A program made the position numbers and the translations under genes. Shown in pieces: positions 26,586 through 41,230 of a stretch of DNA of 64,000 nt (its first letter is position 1; each line of letters starts with the position of its first letter). The notes under the pieces are model-generated. The model saw only the letters and a program-made list of their open reading frames with translations. It was not told the DNA's origin and searched no databases. The stretch comes from Cacajao melanocephalus. Its lineage: Eukaryota > Chordata > Mammalia > Primates > Pitheciidae. The DNA is taken from assembly GCA_963573385.1 (NCBI GenBank), contig CAUYLG010065623.1, forward strand, positions 62,001 to 126,000, read 5' to 3'.

Positions 26586-27319
26586 GAAGTGAAGAAAAAT
26601 ATAAAACTGGAATGTAAAACTGTATATTTAGTATGAGCTCAGTTATTTAGAATAGACGCAAAAGAAAAAAAAACAACACTGGAAAAAAGGCCAAAACGTT
26701 AATCTTCAAATTTTTAGAATTTTAAAAGTTTCTAAAATTATTCATTACCCTTATGTTCATAAAATACAATGAAAGAATAAAATAAATAAGGTAAAAAGAG
26801 ACAAAATAAACACACTGCCACCTCATAACCCTAGTGCTCCAAGCTGAAGCCCATAGCCTGGGTGGGGCACAAGGCCCCCCAACCCCTCCCTCCATTCTAC
26901 CACCAGTCTAACTCATCACCCTTTAAGCTTTTAAGGAGCTGGGATTAGGATACTTGCCTTTATATTTTCCAAATCACCAATTGATGCATACCAGACCTTG
27001 AGCAAATGCTTGCTAAATCAATTTATACTTTCAAGAGCTAACATAGCAAAGAGCTAGGCCTGCTTCTTCAACAGGGTTCTTATGGGAATACCTAATTATA
27101 TGTCCTACATGGCACACAAACTTTCAAAAGTGAGAAAGCTCCTCGCTCTTTCTCCATTAAAGGTGTTGGAGTTCCTCTATTTCAAGCAAGACAGCTATCA
27201 AAGGCTTAGCCCCTATCACCAGCTCCAGGGGATTTGCTATCAAAGGGATCATTCTAGATCCAGCTTCAGACAGTTTGGACTTGATTCCATTAGCATTCAC
27301 CCTTAGGCCTGTATCACCC

Positions 27320-27500
27320 ACAGCTCTGTCTCATTAGGGGCACGAGGATATAGTTCCCCTCCCTCACAAGACTCGGGGGCTTCTGGGGGACAGGGCCCAT
27401 TTTGTTCATTCTTAGCACCTGGAAATCAGCCTGGTCATGGGGCTTCCAGTGTATACAGGCAGGTGCTTGGTAGTGCATGATAAATGAATGACTGAATTCA
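27320..27500 (+). repeat. L2 tail-like fragment
   Basis: The sequence gggacagggcccattttgtt, cattcttagcacctgg, caggtgcttggtagtgcatg and ataaatgaatgactgaattc resembles the L2 terminus. It is weak and short. Confidence 0.45.
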
Positions 27501-27691
27501 CAGCCCCACAAAGTCAAGTCTAGAGTTACTTAATTCTTTATTTCAGGAAAAGTCTTTTCTAAAAACATATGCTTTGGAAGCAGAAAAATTCCAACAGAGA
27601 AAATCACTTGTGCTTCCCTCCCACTTAAGAGAAGCTACATAGTAGGAGGTAACAGGAAAAGGTGATTCTCGCCAGAAAAAAAAGTACCCAC

Positions 27692-27784
27692 CTGCAATAT
27701 GAGGGACTCCTTATCTCCTTCTAGCCGTGCCAAGCGTTCCTGGTAGGTTTCATTACTAGCAGCACTGTGGTGGTTTACCTGGGT
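27692..27784 (-). CDS. PPFIBP2: PPFIBP2 coding exon, start of the coiled coil (about residues 94-124)
   Basis: This is a 93-base exon of 31 codons, phase 0 at both ends. It starts TQVNHHSAASNETYQERLAR and ends LEGDKESLILQ. The acceptor is tcctctttag at 27785-27786 and the donor is cag/gtgggtac at 27690-27691. From YQERLARLEGDKESLILQ onward, hydrophobic residues fall at heptad spacing, marking entry into the parallel coiled coil used for liprin self-association. It joins in frame to the exon at 55205-55419, giving EERL-TQVNHH. I recall SQVNHH in human, a conservative Ser/Thr difference. It is separated from the previous exon by the largest intron in the window, 27.4 kb. Confidence 0.94.
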
Positions 27785-30189
27785 CTAAAGAGGACAGAAA
27801 AGAAAGAATACACTTTAAGGGTTGGAAAAACATCTTACCAGCTTCTAAATGAAATAGGGGATGCATGTAATTTGTGAGGACAGTTTCACTGATTATATGT
27901 ACAAAACCACTCATCAAAACAGGAAACCACAAGATTTCAAAACTACCGTGAGGAGAACCAGATCACATGCCATCGAAAGGTGTGCCTTGGAAGTTGGCAC
28001 AACCACCCCCTGGATGACCTCACTCCTGGCCAGGAGGCCCTCTGTGAAACTCTAGGCCCAGCAGTGCTTGACTTGACATGCTGGGTCTGGGTTAGCCAGA
28101 GGCACTGCCTCCAGAGGCATGGTGACAATGAGGGCCTGCTCTTTGAGGAGACTGGAGAGCCGGTACCATTCACCAAGGGACTACAAGGGAACAGCTTCTG
28201 CACAGATCTTGGTATTTCCTAACTCTCATGCCAGGGTCCCCTGAAGCCAAGGCACACCTTGCTGCATGGAGGCCCATCCTGAACATCACAGTGAGCACGA
28301 AGGTTGGAGGAATGTCAACTACAAGGCCCTTCATTCATACCTCCCTTCCCACCCCAATCCCACCCTCTAGTAAGAGCTTTGGTAGCCAGGCTGGCAGGTC
28401 ACATTTCCTCAGTGCTAGAGCTGAGAGAAGCAAGCTAAGACAAAACATCTTGAGAAGAACTTAAATAAGAGCCAGAGGGATGACAGAGCTAAAGCACAGG
28501 AAATGACAAGTAGCCAGAAACTATAGAAAACAGAGGAAAGGGAGAGGATGTGGAATGTCAGAGGAGACGCAGAATCTTACAAATGCCCCAAGCAGAGACA
28601 GGAGGTGTCACTTTCTTGGGTGTGTCTGACCTGCTTGCAGGCAGAGAGGAGGGAAGGAGCTGCTAATGTCACTAAGCTGGCCCCAACACCTCCTTCCTCC
28701 ATGGTGAATGGAAGACTGAAACCAGGCTGGTCTGCAATAGGTCACCCAGAGGCTTGGCAGTCTGGAAAAGTAGATCTGATTGCTAAATGTGGAAATGAGT
28801 ATCACATAATCTGAGCTGGTCCAGTGAAATCAGTGCTTCAATATTCATAAGGCAGGTGTCCATCACCCTAGAGGAAAGTCTCAATTGTGCAGAGGCAGAT
28901 GTGAGAGACCCAGAGTTGGGTCACCTTGTCCTAGGCCATTTCTCCACATTTCAACTTTTAGTATGGGCTCTCCCACCACCCTCCATGAGAAAGGGCACCT
29001 CCTTCCTCCCCTCATCCTACCCCTTCCCAATGCACTGCATAGGTGAGGGAGGCAACAGAACCATGCACAGTCCTAGAACAGAAATGTGGACCAAGCATAC
29101 TGCACTCAAGCCCTAGAGTCTCACTAGTAAACGATACACTGATTGTTGAAGGTGCAGCCAGAGGACAGGCCCAGGGGGCCACTCCCCAGGCCAGCTGTGC
29201 CAGGCAGCACCTGCTGCCACACTACTGTCTTCTGCTCCAGGCCCTCTGGAGCCTATGTCTTGTTCATTGTTATGGAAGTGCTTTCATGCCACAGACAAAG
29301 AGCCTTAACAATCACAAATGACGTCTTTGTTAATGGTAGTTTATTGTTCTCACATAATCAAACTCTCTGACTAGAATCCAAGGAGATAATCTATATTTTC
29401 TCAGAACCTGAGAAGAAAAGATAGGAAAATAATTCTTAATAGCAGATCAAATTCTTCTGTCAAATAACTCACATGATGGTGATTTCCAGAGGACAGAGAA
29501 AAAGGAGCCTGGTGTCCAAGAGAGGCTCTGCACGCAGAACCCCAGTGCCAAAGTCCACATGGACACAGAGCCACCTAGCACTGGCAGCTGCCCATTCTCT
29601 GGCAGGAAATGGAGAGAAGACTAAAGACTCCTTCCACAGACTTCAGCAAGCCACTGTACCAACTACGCTTTATCCAAATGGTGTACAGGGTATTCTTCAT
29701 TATAATAAAAGGTTCACCCATGCAATCACCCAGAGACGCAACTGTTTTTACTAGTTGACAAAAAAGAGTAAGAAAGTTGAAATCATAAATTCACTTAATA
29801 AAAGGTGTGACCCAGATTCTATAACACATGCTAGAAGGGGGATTAAAAATCTGGATTCACGCTAGAAGCCAATAAAAAAAGAGAAGCACAACCAGTTAAT
29901 AGATGCACAGATCTGTAGGATCAAATCAAATCAACTGCCTAGGGGAAGCGTAACTATTCTGGAGCAAGGGAGAAACTTCTTGTTTTCACGGAGAGATTTC
30001 GTGTCACGGGATCAGCAATATCCATGATGGCACCCTTACAGTAAACAGAGCCCAGGAGAACTCATTGCTTTTGTGTGATGCTCTCAGAGTAGTTCAGAGG
30101 CTAGTGGGCAACATGGGCCAAAGGTGAAAGCAATCTATGGAGATTAATATAATATGGTCCAGGCACAGGGCTGTAAATACACAGCAAGC

Positions 30190-30260
30190 ACCAAGTGCTC
30201 AGCATGTGCCAGGCACTGTTCAGAGCACTTTGCCATAATGTTTGCATTTCCTACAAAAAT
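30190..30260 (+). repeat. MIR fragment
   Basis: The string caagtgctcagcatgtgcca followed by ggcactgttcagagcacttt is a short piece of MIR-like sequence. Confidence 0.5.
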
Positions 30261-30522
30261 GTTTCTATTGAGTAATTAAAATCTATTTGAAAATCTGGAA
30301 GCCCTGTTAGAGGGCCTAGAACAGTGGTTCCTGATATCTGTCACTCCTATAACAGATTCAAGGAGCCAACTCCTTTCCTAGCAGTCACGTTGGTCCATAC
30401 AGCAGTGGTGTGCATGGCAGACAGGTCCCTCCCCTACCCCTAATCACTGTTCTAGAGGAACAGTGCATCTTCCTTTTCTACAGGTCCTTCAGAATCACTG
30501 CTGTTCTCCAGCAAGCTTTTTT

Positions 30523-30754
30523 TTTTTTTTAATTGCATTTTAGGTTTTGGGGTACATGTGAGGAACATGCAAGACTGTTGCATAGGTACACACACGGCAG
30601 TGTGATTTGCTGCCTTCCTCCCCATCACTTATATCTGGCATTTCTCCCCATGCTCTCTCTCCCCAACTCCCCACCCCCTGCTGTCCCTCCCCTATTTCCC
30701 CCTGACAGACCCCAGTGTGTGATGCTCCCCTCCCTGTGTCCATGTGTTCTCATT
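30523..30754 (-). mobile_element. L1 3' end, 5'-truncated, with target duplication
   Basis: A T tract leads into ttttggggtacatgtgagga then acatgcaagactgttgcata, and the tract ends ctgtgtccatgtgttctcat. This is the complement of the L1 3' non-coding region, so the element lies on the minus strand. The flank tccagcaagcttttt occurs at about 30508-30522 and 30755-30769, a 15-base target-site duplication. Confidence 0.88.
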
Positions 30755-33700
30755 TCCAGCAAGCTTTTTAAAGATAGTAAATGGCAGTGAGAGATAACGT
30801 TCCAGACAGAAGCCCACAGTATCCCTATCCTTTGCTTTTAATGAAGTCAGAGCCATGTGTTTTCATGATCTAGACAGGACTGGCATGTTAAAAAAAAAAC
30901 CGCACTGTTCAGAAGGGCCAGGATTAAATGCCATCTCCGTCTGGAGAAAAACTTGGAAAGCATTTGAGAACAGGGCCAAGAAGAGCATTGTCTTGCTGAA
31001 TGCTAATATTCGTCAGCCAAATGTAAGGATTTGCCTTTGGGTGAATCTGCATATTCTGTATCCTTATAACTCAGCAACAGGTTCAATCATGTTCTGGTGT
31101 CATTCTTGCATTATAAAATGACTACATCATCAGGGCATAATAAACTTTGTGGTTATCAAAATGTGATTCCAATTTATTGAGAAATACATTTTAAAAGACC
31201 AAGTTAGGACACACCTCTGTTTTGCTCTACTTTAAAAAGAGCTTGCTTTAATGGTGGAATTGCAAATAGAAGGCTTGGACAGATAGTGGGTCCCTGCGTG
31301 ATTCCAGGTTTGATGTGCCTCTGAAAAGTCCTGTCCATGTTCCTCATTAAGGAAATCAGTGTTAGAGCAGTTGCCCAGCTCTCCATGCATGAAGTCAGGT
31401 TGGAAGAACCATGCCCACATTCCACGGAGAACAAAGGACAACCAAATTCTGAAGGATGCTACGTGCTAATTTTCTACTGCTCCCCACTGTGGGATGGCAG
31501 GTGACTGTAAAGGAGAGTATCGTCCACCCCCTGTTCTACTTGTTAAGGATGCTCATTCCACAGATGAATATAAGAAAGCTAATTTTTACCCAACCAACTA
31601 CATTAGCCACTAGGCTAGACCTGCCAGTGGACTGATGTACTAAGCTGTGTTACACATATTTGATCAAACTTCCTCCCCCTCTCTTTTGATGGTTATTGCT
31701 ACAAATGTGACAAGGAAAAAATCAATCTTGTCATTCCAATTTTCTATGGTCAGAGCTGTTTCTGATACTATAATTTGGGTTAGTTACCTAAAAATATTGT
31801 GAGAACCATGTGATCTGTGTGCCCTGTGGAGGTGAATTGTTAACTACAGACTGGCACTTCCATATCCTCTTGAATTTTGACTAAAGAATGCCACAGTGAA
31901 ACATACTACCTCTCCTATCATGGAACTGAATCAAGACCAGGACTTCTTGAATGCATATTGTTAAGAACTCAGCACCTTTAGTCAAGATTATTGAAGCCAA
32001 ACCAACTTTGCGTCTATCAAGCTTTGCTCGCAAGAGGCTGAAGAGAGTCTTGGACACAAGGAATTCATCCTCTAAAACTCAGATTTCTTGGAGGCAAATA
32101 TAAAACACAGCACAGAGTTGTCATATCAAGGTCTTCCGTAGGCCTTGAGAGTAATATTCCAGAGTGTCTTTGGAAACACTGACGACACACCTCCTTGATT
32201 CTTACAGGTTATCCCAGGGTCTGTTTCTGTAAGACCTAAATTGCTATCACTGCTGAGGCTGGGCAAGCCTAATGTGCAGCTTGAGCAATTAACAGCCTAA
32301 GGTAGGGCTACTTTCTAAGCCATCTCTAACTGAGAGAGGCCTCAGGAAGATGCAGCAGCTGTGCAGGTTATTCTGTGGTTGGGATCCTGGAGTTGATCAC
32401 CATAGTCAATCGGCCTCAGCAGGGAGAGGACAGAAAGAGAACTCTGAGTAGCCAGGATGGAGAGGACTGGCTGACTGCAAGATTCCAGCAGGGACAGTCT
32501 CTACATAAAGGGCAGTTTGGACTGTACAATGACACTAGCCTAACCTAAACTAAGTCCTGTCCCTACCTCTCCCATCCCTCCCCTTGGTCAGTGAGTAAGA
32601 AATTTACTCTTGATAAGTTCCTCATGCACAGAGAGCTGGATGCTGGCAGACTCAAGAAATCAAGATTTCCACACCATGGAGAACATTGCATTTTAACTAG
32701 GGATGAGATTTTCAGGGGATATGTGAGGTCCAGAAGAGAAACTTTATCACGAATTGTGGAGAACCCTAGATCAGCCGATTTCCCCCTTGTTCTCTTGCTA
32801 AGGAATAGGAACAGAGAATACCTGTCTCTATCTTGGTAGAGAATTCTTCAGCACCCTGTTTTAATGGAATCTATTGTTTGTCCGGAGTAGGCTGAGATCA
32901 TCACCTTGACTGTAATTAAGTGGCACAAATGAGGGCTGCCATCTTCTTAGAAAGATCCTCATGTCCCTGCCATTGGCTTGTTGAAATCCTTCCTCTGAAT
33001 TTTTAACTTAGGAACAGAGCATGGTAGTGGTGGTGCCATAAAGTTCTGAGGTTGTCAGTGGCCATGTCCTGCTCTATGTGGAAAAAGCTGGTTTGCAGCA
33101 AGAGACAGCTATGAAGCCAATGTGCAAACAAAAGCCAAGAAAAAGACTGGGGGCATTCTCAGCCCTGGTTCATGCTGTCTAAAGGCACAGATATATTCCA
33201 GTCCTTCCTGCTTGTTCCCTCTTGGCTTAGTTCAAACGCGTTTCTGTTATTTGCAACCAAAAGTTCTGGTTAATGCATTTGTCTCAAAAGGTGATCAACT
33301 GACTAAAATGTACTCCTTTGGAAACAGACTTGTAGGAAAGAATTCCTGCTATTTGGATATAGTACTGAATTGCAAAGGAATTCTGCCTACTATTGCTTGA
33401 TTTGCTTACACTGGCAATTTTTAAGGCAGGGTTGCCAGTCCTAAGCCAACTATAGTTCAAACCAGGATTATCGTCAGGGGCTAATTGAGATCTACTTTGT
33501 GGCACAGGGAGTGTCCGTGTGGGATGTACTAGGATAAAAAGGGCACCCAGTCTCCTTTGTGTGTGGAATAGATGGCTTTCTATCCACCACCTGTTTGCTT
33601 CCATTCTTATTTCCCATGTAAAGCAAAAAGGTTAAGACAGGGAACAAATACAAGATGTAAGAGGCCCATGGGCATCAACCGGGGCTGGTGGAGGTGGGGA

Positions 33701-34731
33701 GCAGGATGTGGGATATGAAAAAGTAAGTTCAAACAAAACAAGAAATAAGAAGGAGCCAAAGTCTAAAAGATATAATGGTGAATCAGAAAATGAATAAATG
33801 AAGGGTAAAAAACAAATATATCTCACGACTATTTAAGAAGTTATGTTGAAAGTATTACATGTCAGACACAGCTGTACAAATGCCAGGTCTGGGTGCTGGG
33901 AGGCTGGGAGCTCTGGGTTCCCTGTTCCCCACATTTGGCCCAGCTGAACTTCAAGCAGGGGATCCATGGGGACTTTCTTGTGGTGCTTCCATATTCATGT
34001 ACAGAATTCCTGTTGCATCCTCCTCCCCAAGGTACCACCTTCTCTGCTGCAAGAGGACAAACCAAGAATAATTAGGAGGCTGGGGCTGCACCTAACCATG
34101 TGGAATCTCAGGTAGGTCACCTCATCTCAGGCTTTCTATCCTTTCAATAGAAAAAATTATGCTTCACAGAGGAGCAGAGAGGGTCAGTTTGGTCAATATA
34201 CCTGAAAACCTGGGGGAATAAAACTACGGAATGCTCTTTATAGCAGGATGCTCTAAAAACTCCTGTGTGATATAAACAGTTTTTAAATAATCATAGGAAT
34301 ATGGAAATGATTTTAAATTATAATTTAACAAATGAATTTACCTAAATTGTAAATGAATTTAGCTTTGTTTAATCTAAAGGGCTACCGTTCAGTTAGAAGC
34401 ATTTAATGCCTTCTACGAAAAGTTTTAAGTCACTCTTTATGTGTATGAGAACAACAGGGACAATATTTCTGATCAGGACACCTAAGAAATATCTATAAAG
34501 TCCTGTACAAGAAACCCAAGCAAACAATAAACAAAATGCTTTCAGGCTGGAAATGAAAAACAAAACAAAACAAAACAAAAACAAAGCCTGTGTGACAGTG
34601 ACAACACAGAACCTGACATTAGTTGACAGCCCTGGGATCATGCCTTTGGGCCACATTGCTCAAGAGGAGTTCACTTCTCCACTCTCCCTGAAAAAGTGCT
34701 CACATTGTTGAGTCATATATTCACGGCCACA

Positions 34732-35710
34732 TTTTTTTTCTCTCGTACAAATGTTTTATTGTGTACTGTAAATATTATGTGCTACATATATGTTTACAAT
34801 GAGTATACTGGGAATTTTTATAGCTAGTAATAAACCATCATAAACACTTGGATTTTTATTTCTGTTCCAATCTAGAGGTTAGTTCAAATTTGGGTTAAAC
34901 ATGAAATTTTTAGCCAAGTTCACCTCCAGCAGCCTCCTCAAAGACATCACCCTCTGACTGCAGTGGCTGTTCAGATCCAGGATGCTTGCTCTCTCCTGGC
35001 CTAGCCCTTCCACTGTAGCTTGGCCAAGGGATAGCCATGTTAGGGTCTCCGTGGAGCTCTAGGCAGGGTGTGAGTGCTTGATGCTATGGCTGGGGTCCTG
35101 TAGATTTGCGGGGGGCATGACTGCTTTATGGCCTGGCTGGCATCTGGCAGGAGAACGCACCGTGCACATGTGCTCTGGTATGCCTCAGGGATGCTGGGTG
35201 AGGGCAGTTCTGCAGCACTCCCCAACTGGCATGACCCAGAAGATTTCCTGTTGGCACTGTACTTCGCTGAACTAGGAGAAGGAGTTGGTTCCAGAGTAGT
35301 CAAATGGGGCAAGGGGACGATCACAACAGGAGTGCCACTGGTATACAAGTAAGGAGTGTGGGAAAACCTAAGCCAGTCAGCTCCCCCGTGTGACAGCTCT
35401 AGCCATCATGTTGGTTTCTGAAGCCAACAGCTGCTTCTCAGAGCTCTTGCCTTGGGATCCTCAAAATGCACCTGCCTTCCTTTTTTGATATCAATAATCG
35501 TCATCTTGGCCAGGTCAAGAGTCATATTTCCTTCAGTGCTTCTAATAAGCTATAAATTCCAGTGCCTCCAGGATCTTGGCCACAGTACATACACTGTCCC
35601 AACTGGTCAGAGCATGTTAAATTGTATGACGGCTCTTTGCTTGTAAATATGCTGAGATTTTGAACACAGCATGTTGGGTAAGCCTTGTCCTGGATAAGCC
35701 TTAAAATGGT
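34732..35710 (-). pseudogene. Possible processed retrocopy of an unrecognised mRNA
   Basis: Read on the minus strand, the stretch ends in an AATAAA motif (34754-34760 on the plus strand as ttttatt) and a short A run (34732-34739). An AT-rich tail resembling a 3' untranslated region precedes it. Upstream text gives protein-like fragments in different frames, for example DLAKMTIIDIKKGRQVHFED (about 35.5 kb) and TSGTPVVIVPLPHLTTLEPT (about 35.3 kb), with stops between them. I do not recognise the parent, found no target duplication, and the frames could be chance. Confidence 0.3.
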
Positions 35711-36474
35711 TTCTCCTCATTTAGCCACTTAGGTGACATGTATTTTTAGCTGAATAAGAAAACAAAAGAAAATGTATAGTGTTTCCAGGCTGCCTGGTCA
35801 AGAGGATCTTATCAAAACCCAGAAAACCAGTTACAAGCGAACCACAGCTGCCAGGCACAGGGCATCAGGGGAGATATCAAAGTTACTAAGGCTGTATCTT
35901 AAGCTCAGAAGCACCACTCACATGCAACCCTTTTAGAAACTTAGAATACATAGACCTTAAAAGTAAGGGGGCCTAAATAAACAAATAAATAAATAAGAAA
36001 TACTGGATCACAAAGACTATACCCAACACCAAGGGAACCCAGTAGTATGAGTGTAGGCAGGTGCTTATAAAAAAGAAAACTTCCCCTAGATTTTTTGATT
36101 CAGGAGTTTTAGAGCTTTCTGGCACTTATTATAAACCCAACCATTCCCAGGACTAGTTCTACTTTTTCTAGGTAAAGAATGGTCAAGCCAATCTACCGTC
36201 TTTGGCACAGTGTTAAAGAAGTTTCTTCCAAATGCAAAGTGAATAGAGTGCAATCAGATCCTTGGCTACCAGGAGTCCAACAAGAGAGAGCCTATCCTGA
36301 CCTTGACCCTTATGCCCTCCTCCCCTCAATTATATAGAAGGGGAGGTTAAGTATTGCTGAAGGAGTTATCATCCAATGATCTAAATGTCCTCTTTTAAGG
36401 AAGAACAAAGCAGAGTTCATAAACAGCAAATAAATGGCTTCTTGGTTGACGAATGTTCATGTCATCACACTCCA

Positions 36475-36590
36475 CGCATGTATTTATTCAATGACTCGAA
36501 CATTCCTGAGCACCCACTAGGTGCCACTTTATGTGCTAAGCAATGATTTAGTCCCTGCCCTTAAAAAGCTCTGTGGTATTACACGGAAGA
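36475..36590 (+). repeat. Ancient interspersed-repeat-like sequence, family not assigned
   Basis: Text of the type 'ttcctgagcacccactaggt...atgtgctaagcaatgattta...gtccctgcccttaaaaagct' recurs in mammalian genomes as an old repeat. Similar phrases occur near 13650, 14220 and 25010. I cannot name the family. Confidence 0.4.
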
Positions 36591-38529
36591 AGGACAGAAG
36601 GAAAAAAGAAATCAACCTTTGCAGCAGGATGTAATAAGTACTATCATAAAGAATTATATGCACACAAATGGCAGGGGCATAGAGGACAGACAAAAACATT
36701 TCACCCTCAAAAGAGAGAAGTGGCTTTACAGTGGAGGTACCATTTGAATGATTGAGCCTGAAGGCTATAAAGGACTTCCCCCAGGAGAATAATAGAATAG
36801 CAGCTTCAGACATAGCCTTCCCAATACAGATATGCTACCCATGAAGCTATGACAATCACTACCCTTCAGACATTCTGGTCTTCCAGAACGAACACAGCAA
36901 ACACAGGATACCTTAAGATGAACTGGCCATCACCTCTCCAACCAAAGGGGCTGGCATGAAGCTCCTAACTGATCTTCCTGGGGAGCTAGATTTGTAGAGA
37001 AACACATTTGATTTACCAAGATTTTTTCCTGTAAAATTATAACCTTGGCTAAGCTTGGTCACTGCTAAATTATCTTTATGTGGTGGCTGGACACCTAAAA
37101 GGCTTATAGCACTGGACTGCAGGAGTAGCATTTGTATGTGTGCTGGTATCTTGTGAAAAGAGAATGTGAAAGCCAGGAGGAGAGTAAGAAGAGAAGAGTC
37201 TTTGAAGACTGTCCTCTCCTTGCCAACTCCAACAGATGCACTGAGTCATTATTACTGAAAACACCTTCAGAGACAGTGCAGCAGGATTGGGTGCTAGAGT
37301 TGGGGTGGCACTGTGACTGTTTTAGCTCCCCTGGAGGCTTTAGAGCCTGGTGTGTCTTCAACTGTCTAGACCTCCCATATGAGCAACCAACAATCATATA
37401 GGCATGAAAGATCCAAAGTTGGAGAACACAGAATTAGGCAATGGCCAAAGTGAGGAGAGGCTCCTTGGGTCACAAGAATGCCATAAATCCTATACGATTT
37501 CCAAATGGAAATGAATACAAAGGCAAATGCATGGAGAAGGTTACTTGGGAACTACAGGCAGCAAGAATAACATTACAGAAGGAATTTAAAAGATGACTGT
37601 AGGAACAAAGCTAGTGCTCACTGGAGGGAGCAGAGATGAACAAGCAGGCTGACAAACCACCAAGAATCTTAATGGTGAAAGGAAGGTAAGTTACGAGGCA
37701 GCATGAAGAGCCAAGCATAGGGTCAAAGACAGTTTTGGGTTTTTTCCTGAGAATTGAGGAGGAGCATTTTCCACCAAGGGTACGGGACAGATAGGCAGGG
37801 AGGAGCTGACAGAAGAAACAATCAGAGGAACAAGAGGAGCTGGAACAGGATTGGGTCAAGGACAGGATACTGGGATAGCCTTGGCTGAGAGAAGGGACTC
37901 TTAGCCCATGAAACAGAGGGATGCTGAAAAATGATAGCTGAAACAGTTACATTTTGTGGTGAAAGGGAGGAAGCATGAGAGACTCAGCTCAGTTTGGCTG
38001 TATTTTTTTCTTTGACATTGGCCGTGACATCAGTTGAAAGGAGAGTATGAGGTTGGAGACGAATGGGAAAGTGTGAAAGAGCTGCTATGGAGGATGGAAG
38101 AGAGAAAAGCAGGGATGAGTCAAAGGATCCCCAGGTGCTGTTGCCAGCCCACAAAACCACCAATGGCTGTGCTGCTCTGCACTGCCCACAAGCCGTTCAG
38201 CAAATGATGGTGGTGTGATGACACCTTGTAAAATCCCACTGGGTAAAAGAGGCCTCTCTTCAAGGAGCTGGCAGGAGTCACAGGTGCTGGGTGTCAGAGA
38301 TGGCAGAATTCTAGCTTCTAAATTATATCAGGAAACATGATGTGCAGGCACCTTGGGTGTGGTGGCTAGAAATAGGAGGTATCATATGAAATTGAGGATA
38401 GCTAGTGCCCTTGGGTGACCATACCCACCAGTGCCTTTCTTATGGGATTGAAAAACTTCTCTTTTCAGAATCAGGATTGGGTACATGGCTCTGGAGTAAC
38501 CAGAAGTTGTTAGTTCTAACCGATGTCAG

Positions 38530-39015
<486 letters not shown>

Positions 39016-39904
39016 AGGAACAGCCTTCACAGAAGCTGCTGCCTATTTCTGCAACTTTCACTGCAGCCCAACATGAATGCAAGGCAAGTCAGTGTCTGGA
39101 GCGAGCATGCATGTGTGTCTGCCTTTGCAGCTCTTCTGGCCCAAGTGGCCAGGCTACTAGATCAACCATTTGAGCACCAGATGACACAGAATAAAGTCTC
39201 ACATTAGCAGCTTGAGTTCATTCTACTTCCTACTGCAGAACCCAAGCCAATTGCATGGGGGACCCATAGTGATTCCATTTTCTTTGTGACTTCGGGTTGG
39301 AATGTGCTTAAGCACTGAGCGTGCTGGAAGCCAGGAAGCAGTGTGAAGATGCTGACAGTTTGGGATTTCTGTTCCTGGGAAAATGAACTCTTGCTGAAAG
39401 AGCAGTGGTTGGGTCCCACAGACCCTGCTTGGAGCTATTTTTAGAGGTGTGCTCATGGCTGTGTGGGTTGGATCCACTGACCTCAATGTAGGACAGGTGT
39501 GAGCTGTTCGTGAGTCAGGAACCAAACAGCTGAGGGGGCTGAGACCCTCTGGATACTTGTGGCAGGGGACTACCTTGTTCTAGGCTTTGTGCATTATGAG
39601 AACAAGCTAGAGCATCAGCCCTGGTCAGCCTTCACACAGCAACCACAGCCAAGCTGGCCGGATCCAGCAGCCAATGAGGCCTCTGGTCACCTACAGTGGC
39701 CCAGGTTGCAGCTGCCTCTTCCAGGTCTTCAATATGCTTGGTTTGAGACCTTGATCTGGAATGTGGGAAAGGGCATAGAGCTGAAGGACTGAATGGCCTG
39801 AGAGGCACTTCTAGGAGAGAACCTGGTCCCATCTCTTCCTCTTTTAACTTCCCCCTTCTTGGTAATCGCCAACAGCAGTTAAGGGCAAACATGTTATTGC
39901 GTGT

Positions 39905-40125
39905 CTCTCATATGCATGATACTGTGCTAATTTTATTATCTTACTTAGTCCTCATAAAGCCTGTATGTGGTAGGTACTATTATCTTCCTTATTTTACAGT
40001 TGAAGAAACCCAGGCTTTTGAGATGATTTACCTTGGACCACACAGATGGTATATGTGGCAATGCCGGGATTCTAATCTAGGCCTCACTCTAGACTGCATG
40101 TTCTTAACTATAAGATTAATAGTAT
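39905..40125 (+). repeat. MIR element
   Basis: The order atgcatgatactgtgctaat, cttacttagtcctcataaag, ttattttacagttgaagaaa and atgccgggattctaatctag fits MIR along most of its length. Confidence 0.75.
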
Positions 40126-40429
40126 ACACTATCCCATCCCACAAAGGCCCTGGAGCAAGGTTTCTTTTCTGAACAAATATTTCCCCTCCAGCTCTGTGCC
40201 TCTCTGAACATAGGTGCCTCCCCTCTTTACCACCTTGGACTGCTCAAAGGGCAAAGGCTTCTACTCTGTGCACCAGGCACCTCTTCTTCTAAAATCTATG
40301 CCGTCTGTAGAGGAGAATGAAGAATACAGTGTTTCTGCTTCAAAAACATGAGTTCAGAGAAACCGGCTCTGCAAGCTACCTCAGCTAAAGGAAGCACAGG
40401 AGAAGGGGTGGGTGGGTTGTGCAGATGGG

Positions 40430-40890
40430 AAGTGCTGCAGACCTGGGATACAGGAGGTGGGAGGGAGGGCCAGGTTTCCTGGGAAAAGACAGGCTGGATG
40501 GAGTCAGATGAAGTGGATGAGAGTTAGAGAGGAAGTGGTCATCTGGGGTAAAAGCTCAGAAAAGGGAAGAAATACACTTGGAAGCTCATCGGGGTAGATA
40601 TAAAAGATAAAATCGAAAAGGTAAGTTGAGGTTGGACTACTAATGGTCTCAAAGGCCAAGCAAGCTGAAAATCCTGAGATTTTTTCTTCCAGACTAAGGG
40701 TGAGTCTGGGGAGCTCATCATCAGGGTCATAAAATGAAAGGGAATTTGTTTTTTTGTTTTTTAAAGATTTAAAAACTCTGGCAGTAGTGATTAGGGTAGA
40801 TAATAGGGAAAATACACTGATCACACTGCCTATGACATGTCTAACAATTTGAGTTTTGCTTTTTAACATGCTCTTTAAAATTTGAAAAGT
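40430..40890 (-). repeat. Ancient repeat-like sequence, family not assigned
   Basis: Phrases such as ggtctcaaaggccaagcaag and gatgagagttagagaggaag resemble a widespread old mammalian repeat; similar text occurs at about 1640-2060 and 37500-38150. The orientation and family are uncertain. Confidence 0.3.
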
Positions 40891-40892
40891 AG

Positions 40893-41230
<338 letters not shown>

